The notes: generated by a model not told the origin, from the letters alone. Shown: positions 25,601-36,778, counted from the first letter of the stretch. The stretch: 64,000 nucleotides of DNA from Maylandia zebra (GCF_041146795.1 NC_135168.1:17284370-17348369), one strand, 5' to 3'. A program made the numbers and translations.

Positions 25601-27738
25601 TTAATGATGTTATGTTGCTGTTTTTTTTTTCTTTTGTGTGTATCTTTATAGCCCTGAGACAATTCCCATGAAAACGTAAGACATTTTATCCACCTCCCTC
25701 TCCTTTTCAACGTCTCTCACTCTGTGCTTTTCTCTGATTCTTGTACATAGAACTGTTTACTAAATTCTTGGTGCTGGTTTGCATTTCTAAGCTTGGAATT
25801 GCTCTTATGGGTGGATGGTGTGGCTTCTTGTCATGTGCTACCTTTTGAAAAGTGCCCCTTACCTTTCATGAAGGGCTCTTGCAATCATTACCTTACAAGT
25901 CCACCTGTTTTTGTAAGTTATAGTGTAAATAACAACAACATGGTTTCTACTCCAAATATGTGTACTTCCTAACATCTTTGAAAAGTTTAGCTTCTCAAAA
26001 AAAAAAGAAAGCATTTGTATGCAAGCATTTCAGCATGGCGTATTACCTTACATTTTTCATCGCTCTTTTTTTGTTTTTGTTTTTGTTTTTACAATATTTT
26101 GTTTTCAGTATGGAAATTGGTAATAATGGTTATCATAGTGAGCACTTACAAGGTATTCCTAATCCTATGATGACAAGGTAAACATTACATTAATCCTGTT
26201 AAGTGCATGTGATGGTGGAGGTGGAAGCATGCCGGAGGAGCTTGGCCTGGCATAGTGCAAGACTGCAGGGGAGCTGATTCATTGCATGTACACGTGCAGA
26301 CATATTGAATATCTGGAGGTCATAAAATTGAAAAGTAATGGCAGCAGAAAACGTGAAAACCTAAAAAGGCCAGCAGAGTATTATCAACAAATTGTGTGAT
26401 GTATTGCAGTATCTAGATTCTGTAGGATTAGAGGAGAACAGGATGGTAACGCCATGACTTCTGTGCAAGCACTGAGCAATGCAAGAGGTACTAGTGTAAT
26501 TTAAAGGCTGGAAGTAAAGGAAAATGGATAGCCCGGCTTTGTGTAAGATGAAAAAAATCTAATTACCCGGGCCTCTAATGCTCAACTATTATGCAAAACA
26601 ACCAGTGTTGGAGGTGGAGGAGTATTCAAGTGCTTTACATAGTATTATTTATTAAGATACTAAAGTGTTGTGGTTGGTTGATGTAGTTTTTCTTCTTCCT
26701 CCACCTTTAATGTTTTTAGTTACATGTTTAGTTAGGAACTGCTGCGATTGCTTTTCACTTTCTCATTTTGCCAGTTTTTTACTTTGTGTCTTTTGAGGAA
26801 TATGTTACTAACTAGGCATGCTCTCTGTGCACACGTTCTGGTGGAGTGAAGAATCTTCCTCTTTCCTCTCGTTTAGAGTCAGCCAAAGTCCGATGAATGT
26901 ACACCTGATCATTATGTTCAGAGAGAGGCAAGCATGTCAAGCTTTTGTGTGATGCTGGAAATGCTCCTTTTATTTGTTTTCCCTTAAACTAACAAAACAT
27001 CTAATTGCATGTTATGTATTTTTAAGTTGCATTTGGACGAGGATGAATTTGGCCAACCAGCCAACCTTAACAGGAGCTATAGGCAGAGAGCAAAACAGCT
27101 AAATTACAGATGAGTCCAGTCTCAAGATGGTCTTTGCTTGTGCAGTTTTCCTCACTGTCCTACATTTCATATGAGATGCAGTTCATATTTCTTTTAAATA
27201 CAAATATGAGATGGAATGAAACCTGCATTTTCCTTTATTTATCCAGTTAAAAGTCCAAGATCTAGCCAAAGCTCTCTAAAAAAATAAAGGGGCAGTAAGT
27301 ATTCTACAACCTGATGACCTTTCTCTGCTGTTCGGAACAGTCCAGGAGATGGAAAGATTTTTGCATCAGTTTTTGGTAATCTGAAGGTATTATCAATAAC
27401 AACGGCAACAGCCTCGTGAAATACTACATTTCTCATTTGCAGTAATTGTACTTAATGCCTCTTTAATTGGCCGTCCAGTTTAACTGAGTCGATATCGATG
27501 CAGCTGTTTTGCTCTCTGCCTTGTGAGCCGCTCGTCTTTTTTCCTCTTCCATTTCAAATAAATGAAGAGGAGAAACCGGCGGCTTTACAAAACGATGATG
27601 GATTTGTTGAATTTTAGCTGTTAACGTTGTCTCCTTTTTGTGTATCTTGTGTGTTCTTGTGCTGGTAGCATCCCTACCTATGATACTATGAACAGGTTCC
27701 CGCGGGCCTCGGCTCCTCCGAGGCACATCGACTGGTGA
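7262..27738 (+). CDS. prom1: prominin-1 (CD133-like), 3' part of the gene, 23 exons
   Basis: Five-pass membrane glycoprotein of plasma-membrane protrusions and photoreceptor discs. Exons read by me: 7262-7382, 7834-7897, 8296-8385, 8685-8708 (microexon), 12177-12406, 12789-12863, 13045-13108, 13475-13634, 14054-14206, 14426-14549, 15639-15742, 16493-16577, 18291-18437, 19470-19541, 20117-20209, 22990-23043, 23127-23207, 23291-23359, 24332-24421, 24798-24913, 25652-25675, 26109-26177, 27669-27738. All phases join, giving 725 residues before the stop. Order seen: end of membrane segment 2, first large extracellular loop, segments 3 and 4, second large loop, segment 5, cytoplasmic tail. Landmarks are [39 protein letters not shown] and NNGYH, all typical of prominin-1. 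No stop or frameshift interrupts it, so it looks functional. The start, signal peptide and segment 1 are outside the window. Whether it is the a or b teleost copy cannot be told here. Confidence 0.95.
8685..8708 (+). CDS. prom1: prom1 24-nt microexon (probably alternative)
   Basis: A 24-nt candidate exon preceded by a long T tract and TAAAG, and followed by GTAATG. Upstream exon 8296-8385 ends with one base of a codon and downstream exon 12177 begins with two, so this 24-mer can be included (adding VKIERAIK between NMAG and AMRETK) or skipped without changing frame. Human prominin-1 is a few residues longer than the skipped form at this point. The added residues are charged and compatible with the helical loop. 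The splice signals are seen directly; real use is inferred. Confidence 0.6.
8957..8998. repeat. (TACA)n microsatellite
   Basis: Tandem ATACATACAT units within the prom1 intron 8709-12176. Confidence 0.9.
9384..10287. mobile_element. non-autonomous hAT-type DNA transposon with a nested SINE
   Basis: The ends are TAGAGGTGGG on the left and, read from the other strand, TAGGGGTGGG on the right. They are flanked by a perfect 8-bp duplication CTGTGTGG (9376-9383 and 10288-10295). Short TAG-type ends with 8-bp duplications are the hAT hallmark. The body is AT-rich with many CGATACGATA/ATCGATAC motifs and no transposase. A tRNA-derived SINE interrupts it near its right end. Confidence 0.8.
10004..10250 (+). 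mobile_element. tRNA-derived SINE with (ATT)n tail
   Basis: An A-box-like TAGCTCAGTAGGTA and a B-box-like GGTTCGAATCC lie at pol III spacing, followed by a unique body with GGGCTGCCCACTGC and TGGGTCAAATGCAGAG. The 3' end is GGGGATCAATAAAGTATCC with (ATT)n. This is the standard tRNA head, body and LINE-like tail of fish SINEs. It is inserted within the hAT element at 9384-10287. Confidence 0.85.
11034..11095. mobile_element. possible end of a hAT-type element
   Basis: CTAGGGATACACCGATTG resembles the start of fish hAT repeats that begin CTAGGGATGCACCGAT. No matching right end was found, so it is at most a fragment. Confidence 0.25.
14054..14549 (+). CDS. prom1: prom1 exons for membrane segments 3 and 4
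   Basis: Exons 14054-14206 and 14426-14549. The first encodes a hydrophobic run ([17 protein letters not shown]) ending in [13 protein letters not shown], then the short cytoplasmic loop with the family signature PTTRGC.SNTGG. The second gives membrane segment 4 ([19 protein letters not shown]) and the start of extracellular loop 2 with KLVCEPF and KELFK. The second exon ends in AAG followed by GCAAGT, a GC donor rather than GT. The next exon starts VVDTPY, matching the family at that joint. Confidence 0.94.
15639..24421 (+). CDS. prom1: prom1 exons for extracellular loop 2
   Basis: Nine exons: 15639-15742, 16493-16577, 18291-18437, 19470-19541, 20117-20209, 22990-23043, 23127-23207, 23291-23359 and 24332-24421. 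They encode the second large extracellular loop. Conserved landmarks are [45 protein letters not shown], a leucine-rich helical stretch, [13 protein letters not shown] and [11 protein letters not shown]. Sequons NDS, NIS, NTT, NQS and NAT fit an outside location. Most of these exons are whole numbers of codons, so several could be skipped in frame. Exon 15639-15742 ends AG followed by GCAAAG, a second GC donor. Intron 20210-22989 carries a SINE, a hAT element and a candidate 18-nt microexon. Confidence 0.93.
18562..18607. repeat. perfect 17-bp inverted repeat, 12-nt loop
   Basis: CAGGCACACAAAACCAC (18562-18578) is perfectly complementary to 18591-18607. The hairpin begins 124 bases beyond the donor of prom1 exon 18291-18437. 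It may be the relic of a small inverted-repeat element. Confidence 0.8.
20300..20749. repeat. possible older interspersed repeat
   Basis: Phrases such as CCAGTGGTTGCTGATTTGG, GTTGCTGGAGTTTGCTGG and, beyond the SINE, GGGGATCGCCAACTGGTC near 21057 look like a diverged teleost repeat. It would later have been interrupted by the SINE and hAT. Family not identified. Confidence 0.3.
20750..20983 (+). mobile_element. tRNA-derived SINE, second family
   Basis: A GAGGTAGAGCAGGTCATCTACTG-like A box in pieces and GGTTCGATCCC as B box. The body has GGATAAGATACTAACCCCAAATTGC in pieces, then GGGTGAATGCACCATG, and ends AGAAAAGCGCTATATGGGAATCAGTCC in pieces. This is a very common teleost SINE structure and it differs in sequence from the SINE at 10004. 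It lies in the prom1 intron 20210-22989. Confidence 0.8.
21179..22031 (+). mobile_element. non-autonomous hAT element with a BED-finger-like remnant
   Basis: Imperfect inverted ends TAGGGCTGGGCCATAT and (opposite strand) TAGAGCAGGGCGATAT. The flanking 8-bp repeat is CTTGGGAC versus CTCGGGAC (21171-21178 and 22032-22039), 7 of 8 bases alike. Frame 21307-21522 starts [14 protein letters not shown] and contains ASVVWNW, like the start of a ZBED-type hAT transposase, then stops. The autonomous body is missing. The AUAUCG-type repeats near both ends are usual in this family. Confidence 0.75.
22445..22462 (+). CDS. prom1: candidate prom1 18-nt microexon
   Basis: Eighteen bases (codons for KYVRAR) lie behind an excellent pyrimidine tract ending CTTCAAG and in front of GTAAGC. 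The flanking exons 20117-20209 and 22990-23043 meet between codons (EQSM, then SALNQS), so a phase-0 six-codon insert is neutral to frame. From memory, prominin-1 is one of the genes with photoreceptor-specific microexons in mammals. Whether this is the same one is inference, and with no transcript data it stays a candidate. Confidence 0.45.
23425..23482. repeat. (TTTG)n simple repeat
   Basis: Runs of GTTTGTTTGTTTTTTG shortly after prom1 exon 23291-23359. Low-complexity intron sequence. Confidence 0.8.
24798..27738 (+). CDS. prom1: prom1 exons for membrane segment 5 and the cytoplasmic tail
   Basis: Exons 24798-24913, 25652-25675, 26109-26177 and 27669-27738. The first encodes membrane segment 5 ([18 protein letters not shown]) and [11 protein letters not shown]. 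Then come a 24-nt exon (PETIPMK), the NNGYH exon, and a terminal exon reading from [11 protein letters not shown] to APPRHIDW and a TGA at 27736-27738. YDTM is a possible tyrosine phosphorylation or sorting site on the tail. Human isoform 1 ends soon after NPVMT with a different short tail, so this is one of the alternative C-termini. Confidence 0.88.
26877..26954 (+). CDS. prom1: possible alternative terminal exon of prom1
   Basis: The pyrimidine-rich TCTTTCCTCTCGTTTAG at 26860-26876 could be an acceptor joined to the donor at 26178. It would read [10 protein letters not shown] and a short run to TGA at 26952-26954. Prominin-1 is known to have alternative C-termini, but this peptide does not resemble one I recognise. 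It may equally be unused intron sequence. Confidence 0.2.
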
Positions 27739-30700
27739 CAGAGCCGCCTCTTGTTCTGGCTCCTGAAAGGTACTGCAAAGCTAATGAATCAGACAACTGT
27801 TTCTCTAACATGATTTTAATTAATCCTCCTTCTTTCCAGTCTCACATCTTTCCTTCTCACAGCTGCCATCTTATCCTGACGTTCTGTCTGCAGTAACTGT
27901 GCCATCGTGCTCTCTCCTGTTTTTGGTCTTATGTTTTTGTATTTGTACCCTGACCTAATTCTCTTACTGTAACACCTCTTTACAGCTTGTTTTAGTGCAT
28001 TTCTGCTCACTGAAGAACCATCATGGTGAGAATGACTAATTTTGGAATCATTAACATCTTTATTCAGTGTGACGGCTTGCTTAGTCGGTGTGCTGTGTTT
28101 GTTCTCTGTCGCTTGTAAGTTCTGTTTTGTTTTTGACAAACGCTGCATTTATGCCTTTTTCGGAGAAAATGTTAAATGTGTCACAATTACAAGCCGTGAA
28201 ATACATTCAGTCACTTAGCTTTTAAGTTCCTGAAACTGAGACGCGTGAATACAACAAAGCAGTGGTAACACCTGCACTTCTCTGATGAAAAGCTTGTGTT
28301 TTTAGTGGATATAATGTGCTTTTCTCCAAATATTTTATTCTCCTTGGGTTTCTTAATGGGACCTACAAAATAATAGGAGTACTTTTAAATTCTGTGCATT
28401 CTACTATGCCATCAACACCTCACACTGCTGCAAGCTGCACTTTTTTACAGTGTTACGTCTAGACACTTTATAATGGCCGTGTTGTTTTTTTGGACTGTAT
28501 TGTACTGAATTGTTCCTAACTGAGTACTTGTGTCATGGAAAAGCAGAACAAGCACAGAGAAAAGCTGCAGTATCTGAAAACTAGCTGATGCAATTTTTAC
28601 AGTGATGTAAACTGCCAGCTGGGTAATGGGTAACATCACATGCTGGTAATACTGTTGCAGTCCAAGTGCTAGATGTAATGAATTGCACAATTAATTGTTA
28701 TTTTCTTAATTTATTAAGTTTTATTTTAAAAACTTATTTTCAACACTTGCAGGCTTTCTTTATTTTGAAATAAATATTCCTATTTTTTTTATATAATTCT
28801 CACAGTTGCAGAACTAAAAAGGACCTGCTTTTATTCTCATTTTAAATTTGGTACATGATCATGATATCTTTGAGTTGCAGTTCATTAAATATCAAATTTT
28901 TTCCAGAATCATTTTAAATTCAAAAAGAGGGAAAATGCTTTAAGCTCTGTGGAAAGCAGGTTTCATGCGAGTATTGTATCCACAAAAGGCTCGGTGTAGT
29001 CTTTAAAAATATTCTCTGGAGTATGACAGACTGTTTTTTTTTGCTTTACAAAGCAGCCAGAGCTCCATAAATCTCATTCAAGAAATGCAGTATGTTTTAA
29101 GTTATTTACTGAATTGTTTTAAAAAACAAAATCTTAATTCTCTTTTCTCTTAACATTTGTGTTCTCAGTGCCCTCCAAAACTGGAACTGAAATACGTCAT
29201 AGTAGGTTTGCCTTTTTACTATTTTTACATTTTAAATTGAATCCACAGTGGCTTTATCAACAGAATGAGTTTCGATTCCTGGATCAATAGTTGGTATTAA
29301 AGTAGTTCAGTACTGTTGCTGTTAAAGTGACAATTTAACAAGCAGCTTACACTCTGCAAATCCAATTTTCCCCAAAGGAAGTGGGAAAGTTTGCAAAATG
29401 AGTAGTTATAGTAACTTGACAGCTCATCACTATGAAGATAACAAAAATTCTTTTGGGCCTGGGTAATTTTTAGATCTCATTTATTTATTTATTTTTGAAA
29501 ATGTTGATTTGTGCTATGTGGTGCAATGAGTCTATGTAGCTTCTTTACACTTTAAAAATAATTATCATTTTAAAAAGGGCAGTGGTTGAGAAGAATGTGC
29601 ACCAATCATCCATAAGATTTAAACCCCTTATCATCACAGTGGCATCTGTCAAAAGATGGGCTATATTAGGTATCAACTGAACTATTAGTACTTGAAGTTG
29701 ATGTTTAGAAAGCAGCCAAAATGAGCTGGCAATGCAGTGGTAGCAGTCTGGTCACATTGCGCTACTACTGCTGGGATTGCAAATTGCTCTAAAGGAAACC
29801 CTGACAATGATGCTAAAGCTGCAGGTTGATAGCCACCCTGCTCATTATAATAAATGAGGATGGACGTTTAATGATAAAGACAAAGACCCAATTTGCTGTT
29901 TCTGCAGAATTATGTGAACAAAATCCAAATTGCATCAGATCTGTTTTTCTGTAAGGTAGCACTATGCTCAGCTCCAAATCTGGACAAATGCCAGTACTCA
30001 CTACTACAGTACTCACAGTATTTTTAGAATTTGTTGTTAAGCAAGTTGCATTTGGCAGCTTCTTTGACATTGTATTGATTAGTTTCTAGTCCACTCTGAC
30101 CAAACGGTCAACCACTTGACCCTGACAGCTACAACTAATATCATCCTTGGAGTTCTGCCCAGATAATCCAGGATCTCACTCTCAAAGGAATATTCTTATA
30201 CCTGCCCTACCGTAAAAACCTGATAAATGAAAGAGGTTGAATTTTTATCTGAGTTGTCGTCCATCTGTGCAGAGGACAACTGAAGCTCTGTTAGAGTGAT
30301 TTTTAGTCATCTCCTTGACGAGAGAACTGCTTGTTCTTCACACAGTTTGGGCATATATCTTAACCCTGCTTAAAGATTTAAAAATAGGCTTATACCTGTG
30401 ATCTGATCTATGTCTGTATGTCTGAATACCTTTTGAAATACTTTCTTAAACGCATGTTTCAGTTCAGTAAAGTACATTATAGTAAAATGTGCAAAACGTG
30501 ATTGTGTCTACATACTTTATGAACTAATTTTATCCAGCATCACATCCACCAGGTGTCTTTTTTGGGGTTGACTAACTAAAGCATGTTATTCTCTCATCTG
30601 TTTTTAAGCTTTTAATTTCCTAAATCCTTGGACCAGATGAGGCTCAGTGAAAGCTGGTTTCCTCACAACAAAAGAACAATTGCCCTGCAGGCGTTATCGT

Positions 30701-33700
30701 CAGCGATGAACCGAACCTTCTCGGCCTTCAGTACGGTTACAGCCTGCAGGATATCAAACTCCTCTCCCCTCAGCATCAATCTGAGCCAGGCTTGTTCTGC
30801 ATTTTTTGTAAAGGACTGCTTTGTCTGCGTTTACATTTGTTCAGATATGAAACAAAGCAGAAAAATATTCAGTGACGGGACATGACATTAACTGTGATGC
30901 TTGTTCATTTTAATGTGCTTCTTTGTGCTTACGAAAACAAAAGCTGGAAGGTCAGACGAAGGTAACTGCAAGCAGAGGACTCTTTATTTTTCCTTCTCCT
31001 GCTTCCTGCATTTAAAAAGAGATGTGACACTTTCAACTCAAACTAGTGGCAAACTAGTGTGTCATTACATCTGTGATGAATGCAAATTAACGATAACAGC
31101 CTGTTAAAAAGTGTTGAATAGTGCAAATACTTTTTTTTAAGTGCAGCATGTGTGAAGTGGTGGATCTGTGGTGTCTTCATGATTGAGAATTTGAGTAAAG
31201 TGGTAAAATAGAGGTTAGGGGGTATTCTACAAAAACATTAGTCTCTTTAAAATGTTTACAATATCACAGGAACGTTTATCTTTGCTGGTTTGATGCGCAT
31301 TACAAAAGACTGGTTGCCTTTGTATGGAGTTTGAGAGCTGCTACTTTTTAAAAGAGGAAATCTGCCAACAGCTAATCTTACACTGCTGAAAATCAACAAT
31401 CTGGGAGTTATTTGTGCAGTAAAGATCCAAACTGTACTCTTTTTTTTCCTAGAATACCTATCTTCCCGTACCCTGTGTCATCTACATCTACAGGTGGCAA
31501 TTCCCTACATTTTTCCAGAATGCCTTTTAAACAAGTCATTTGTATCCAGTGGGGATGTTATATTACTTTATTTCAAAAAGATGAAATGAAATGTAACAAA
31601 CTGATTCTGTAATGCTTTCTACTGTGACGATGATGTCCGCAGGATGTTTTGCTCATGCATTATCTTCCCAGGGTGTCAAACACCGCCATTCTGTCTGTGG
31701 CTGCTGGCCTCTTTGATCCGTGCGAGGTGTTCTGTGGTGTTAATATGGAGACGCACTGACTGTAATATTTGATACTGAGAGACCAGGATATTCATCTTTA
31801 TTATGTGGGAGGCAAGGTGGTGATGATGTAAATTACAGGTTTTCCAGTGTTTGTGTTTCATGTCCGTTTTGTTGTCATTTTACGTTCACCTTCACTGGGT
31901 GCTTGGTTGGGTTTAGGCACGAGAACTAGCTGGTTATTTTTAGGAAAAAATGGCCGTTTTGATTAAAATATTCCCCTTAACAACGCTGCAACTTGAAAAA
32001 AATGATATTAATTGGACTCTTGTAATTAAGAGTCCATATAGCAACACTCATCTCACTATTAGCCGGTGCGTCTCAGTACTAACGTCCTACATTCAAAATG
32101 TGCATCTCAGACAAAATTACTGTATTTGATGCCCTGGGAATAAGATTGCTCCAATTCAAATTCTGAATATGTTTTAATCTTTTAGGTTTTAAATGCTTCC
32201 TGATGGGTCAATGAAACCTCATAGATTAGGTAAGCTGGTTTTTTAATGGTACTATGGGGCAGAAATGTTGGGGCTAACCCCCCACCTCCTCGGCCCTTGT
32301 TTTGATAATAATTTCTGGATATCTCAGGTATACAAGAACCTTGAGGAAGTCTCATCCCCATATAGCATGTTACTGATGTGGACAGACCTTCAGCACCATA
32401 AAACAAAATCACACCAGTTTTTTTCCAACAGTGTAAGCTTTTTTAGGTGGATTTTCCCTTTAAATCATAGACTTAATTCAAAACACAAACAGACATATGT
32501 CTGGCTTTTAGGTTCCCTGTGTGGCAGATTGAATCCTTTGTCACATGGGACCAAGTTTTGTTGAGTTCACTAACATAATATTTTTATTATGATTTGTTTT
32601 TTCGTAGTGGTGATACTTTTACAGTGGAGAATAATTCTCAAGCCAAATCTTTTCTTTCTTTCTTTCTTTTTTTTTTTTTAAACTGTAGTTCTCAGGTCTT
32701 TAGGGGTCTATCAACTATGTGCTTATTTTGTTCCTCTGCTTTGTATAAACCCACAGTAGCTATGGATACATTTAAAGCTATGAAAAAAGTGAATGTATTC
32801 AAGAGCTATTTTCTTTTTATTTCACATTGCTTGATATGGAATTTGAGAAATATGCTGAAATCTATGTGTAACGCAACGGGCAAACAGATCCAGTTGTCCC
32901 ACTCTCTTTGCCCTTATGTTTACAGGTTAGATTTGCAGCTGCTGTTAGCAGAGTAATGATGGCGAAAAGAAATTAGACAATCCATGATTGGGAATAGTGA
33001 GTGCTGTCAATCAAGAGTAGAAAAATAAGCATGCTTCATGTTTTGCACAGCATGGTGTTGATGCACACTCTCAAAAAAAATGTCCATCTTAACACTGAAA
33101 CATATATTTCTGTTAACATAGCACAGTTGTTCTTTCAAGTACCACACAATCATTAATTTAGGGGAAAATAAAGTGATAAGAATATTTGTCTCTAACATTG
33201 GCATCAATGAATTAGCATCAGAAATATGACTGAAATATCCAGTTTATTTATCTTATTTCAATATTTTAATTTCCAAAGCTGTGTTATTGTAAACCAGGGC
33301 TAAGTGACGATGAGAAAAGAAATACTCTGTATAGATAAACCTAAATTATGATGTAGTAATAGAACATATTTGCAGTGTAGGAAACTCCCAGCATCAAGAT
33401 GAAGTTTCTGAATTATATTGAACTTTAAACACAGACGGGCTTCTATTGAGTCACTGATGTTCTTTTTATTTTGAGACACATTTCTTGTTAAAATGGACAT
33501 TTTTGAAGTATCCGTGTGCTCACAGGACTATCATTGGGTTTCTGCGAAAGTTTGGCTGTGAGAGAAAAATGTTTGAATTTACTAAGTGCTTACACTAGAT
33601 ATCCTGTATGCTAACCCTGGATGGATCAGATACAGCGGTAACTGGTTTGAACTGTGATGCTCCAAAGTTGGGCACTGATGGAGCCACTGAAGAGTAGGTT

Positions 33701-35300
33701 TATATGATGTGATGGAAAGAAAGTGTATAAATTGTGAATAAAGTTTTAAAATCCAAAGTTTGCATTTCAGTGACATTTTTCTTTTGTGGTCTGTGTTTTG
33801 AATGAGCCATACAGTTTGGATCAACTTGTTTTAAATGGGCAAATGTAGTTCACAACAATTTCATTTTTTCTTTATTTGGTTTTCTAACAAACAAGACAAA
33901 AAAACTTAAAAAGGAAAACAGTTTAACGCAAGAGTGCACATTCTTATGTGGTGCTGCCACTGTTATGTTACTGGTCAGCTATTTCTATAAGAGGTTATCA
34001 TCTTCCATAAGCATTTGTTTGTTCCTCTGGTTGGAGGTTTTCTGAGACATTAAATAGTTCAGTATATGAATAACCACCACCACTACAACCACATAGCAGC
34101 CCTACTTCTAAAAAGGCTTGTGTAGAGAGAGATGAGCACAAAACTACATAAAAACAGAAGCAGCGGTTCAGAGAAACCCTCTTCAGTGTGTTTACATCAG
34201 ATCAAACGCTGTGCCGGGGACATAGTTTTAAAATATACACAGCGCAACTATAAAGAACACAATGGAAAATTTTTCAGGAAACACAAAAGACATTTTTTCA
34301 TTGTTTTTCAGCACCACTGACGAGTATCGCTCTGCCACATGCAATTTGCAGGTGTTACTCCATTTCCTAAATAAATAGATTTTATTTATTTGGTTATGTT
34401 GTATTTTGCACATTCAATGAAAAATTAATGATGTTTCCTTATAGTGTAGTGAGCTCACCTGGCCACCATACTTTTGCCTTTACAGGACAAAATTGAGCTC
34501 TGATATCACTGTCGTTATGCACAGTGGGCAGCCCACATATTATGATTTTCAAGTGTGGGAATGAACATGCTGATATTTCAGGGAAATGGAAACATTCACA
34601 GGGAAGGGTAGTGAATATTTTAAGAAGAAACTGCTAATATTGTGTTTGGCACCAACCGGCACTATAGCTGAAGAGTTTCATCTCTTGCATCTAGAAACTG
34701 AGACAAATTACTGATGGAAAATTCACAACTGAATATAATTTTTAGCTATTCTAAAATTGTGGTCTAAATGCAGATCAATGATATATTGCTTCTTAGTCTC
34801 AAAACACTAAAACCCTGGAAGTTATACTGCCTGTATAGATTCTTTGAGTACCATGTCTTGTTCTTCTATCACTGACAGCACTCTCAATGCAGATACAGAT
34901 GGACCCAGAAAATAAAGCCTCTTAAAGACACTCATAATACACTTTATGACCAATGTCTGAGTGGCTTCTCACACTTCTCTTTATACTTTAGATCTTTTAG
35001 GAAAATAGGTTGCACTACATCGTTAAGAGTTATTACTGTTTTCTACAGCAAGCAAGACATTTTAAGCCTGCATTCTGCAATGAACTTTTATTAACAAGTG
35101 AAACTAAGATGTTTTTCCATGAGGTAAATTTAACATGACTGAGAAGTGGTTACATGCATGAGAGGATGTACTTTTCTTTTTCTTTTTTAAACAGAACACC
35201 TACATGTGTCAGCATCGTTTTGCACGTAGCGCTTTCCTTTTTCTGGCAGCTGTAACTGGTAAGGCCACTCTCCTCCTCCCATGGAGCTGGCCTCTTTTAG
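27739..35300 (+). other. prom1 3' untranslated region and intergenic DNA
   Basis: No coding exon, RNA gene or complete transposon was recognised. The prom1 3' UTR starts at 27739 and may end near the AATAAA at 28769. Further AATAAA motifs occur (for example about 33738), so a longer 3' UTR is possible. The short frames here have no family resemblance and ordinary AT-rich composition. Confidence 0.6.
28769..28774 (+). terminator. candidate prom1 polyadenylation signal
   Basis: AATAAA about 1 kb after the prom1 stop, in an AT-rich setting. Chosen because it is the first canonical hexamer I see downstream of the stop; use is inferred. Confidence 0.35.
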
Positions 35301-35362
35301 TCTACTGGGTTGTTTTCTTTTTTTCTTTTTTTTTTGGGAACCTGAATTCCTTCTTTGCTTGG

Positions 35363-35372
35363 CCAATAAAAA
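35363..35372 (+). promoter_or_regulatory. CCAAT/ATAAAA motif before fgfbp2
   Basis: GGCCAATAAAAAG lies about 55-60 bases upstream of the fgfbp2 start codon. It could be a TATA-like core giving a short leader. Against this, TTTAG at 35406-35410 could be the acceptor of a 5'-UTR intron, in which case the promoter is further upstream. The sequence alone does not decide. Confidence 0.3.
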
Positions 35373-35425
35373 GCAGGAGGGACGCTCATTTCCAGTAGTT
35401 TCACATTTAGCACCCATTGGAAACT

Positions 35426-36061
35426 ATGTGGGCCCAGACCGCTGCTCTGCTGCTCGCCTGCTGCCTCTGGCCAGCTGAGGCTCAGACTGAAAGGGGTCAA
35501 AGCATTTGGGATCCACCTATCAAATTCAGCACCAAGGCTAAAGACTCATGCACCATGATTGTCACCGGTCAAGGGGAATTCACGAGGCTGAGACTGTCAT
35601 GCCAGAGGAACAAGCGCTCTTACTGGTGTGACTACATAGGCAAGCCTCACACCTGCACCCCTTACAACAAAAATCCTCGACACTATTTCGTGCAGATGAT
35701 GTGGAATCTGAGAAAGCTGGACAATGCCTGCCAAGCACCAAGACAGATTAAACCTCACATGTGCAGGAAGGCAACTGATGACTCTCAGATGGTCTTCTCA
35801 TCATCTTCATTCTCCCAGTCACGAGCAGAGGCTTCTGCTAGGAAAGTAGCAAGACCTCAACGTCGGCCTACACCAACAAGACAAGCTGACGCAAAATCCA
35901 TTCAAGAGCCACAAAAAGAAAAGACCACTCAGGAAACTAGTACTCAACCACCACCAACAACACCTGCTGTTGAGAGCAACGCTAAAAGAATGGCTCGGCA
36001 GAATTGCTGGAGGTCGCTGCAGGGCATCTGCTCGTTCTTCATTGGTTTGTTTCGTAATTAA
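35426..36061 (+). CDS. fgfbp2: fibroblast growth factor-binding protein 2
   Basis: Secreted carrier-type protein of 211 residues in one coding exon. I chose ATG 35426 (MWAQTAALLLACC), which gives a clean hydrophobic signal peptide ending near PAEAQ; the in-frame codon at 35417 is TTG. The mature part has the eight-cysteine FGF-BP pattern: DSCTM, LSCQRN, YWCDYIGKPHTC, NACQAP, HMCRKA, then NCW and GICSFF. A basic, proline- and threonine-rich linker (about residues 130-185) precedes the C-terminal NCWRSLQGICSFFIGLFRN, which matches the end of FGFBP2 and not FGFBP1. Family members bind FGFs and release them from matrix; this is less well shown for FGFBP2. Its position next to the prom1 3' end in the same orientation agrees with tetrapod synteny. 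Confidence 0.92.
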   Translation: MWAQTAALLLACCLWPAEAQTERGQSIWDPPIKFSTKAKDSCTMIVTGQGEFTRLRLSCQRNKRSYWCDYIGKPHTCTPYNKNPRHYFVQMMWNLRKLDNACQAPRQIKPHMCRKATDDSQMVFSSSSFSQSRAEASARKVARPQRRPTPTRQADAKSIQEPQKEKTTQETSTQPPPTTPAVESNAKRMARQNCWRSLQGICSFFIGLFRN

Positions 36062-36772
36062 CCAGAAAGGTGAGCAGCAGTACTGGGCCTGTTTGTTAAC
36101 ATGCAACACTTTTTAAAAAAATATTCATTTATAACTAATCTAGAATGAGGCTATTTAATTAAGTTAGATTCCAGCATTTTTTTTATTTATTTATTTTGCT
36201 GCTCCTAATTATATTGCCTATGCACCCAGTTTCCACCTTGCACACATTATGTGTTATATTCACAGCTTTTAACCGCTAATGAAAATAACTTGGCGTCTGG
36301 CTCAAGCAGCCCTTGGAGGAAAATTCCAAACGAGGAGTTTGTTAGCCTGTTGTAGAACTGTAACACCCTCTTCAGGGCAAGCTGTGCTATTACAGTGACT
36401 TTCAAGTACTCCTCTCACTCAAACCAACAATTATCAGCCTCCATTAAGAGCCAAGCTGGAAGAACTTAAAGGTCTCACTTGACTATGTAATGACAAATGT
36501 TTTGCATGAACAACCTGTACTGAATGATACTGCTTTAACATATAATGTATGTTTATTATGTTTATTACTTGCATATTATCTGTTTGCATCACTCAATATT
36601 ACCTTCAGAATTATTGGGGGATTGTTTTATTTTTTTTGCTCTGGTTTTCCATGCTGGTGTATTTGTCCTAAAATATGTATAAATGTGAAAATGTTTTATT
36701 AAATAACCATTTTCAATCTCTATGTGCTGATTAATGCCATTTCATTAACATTCCTGATTAAAAATATTAGAT

Positions 36773-36778
36773 AATAAA
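36773..36778 (+). terminator. candidate fgfbp2 polyadenylation signal
   Basis: AATAAA about 710 bases after the fgfbp2 stop, in AT-rich sequence. Position is plausible; use is inferred. Confidence 0.4.

Noticed and set aside
32594..32956. 120-codon + strand frame as a gene between prom1 and fgfbp2
   Set aside because: Composition follows the local TTTC and poly-T runs; no motif or homologous pattern seen.
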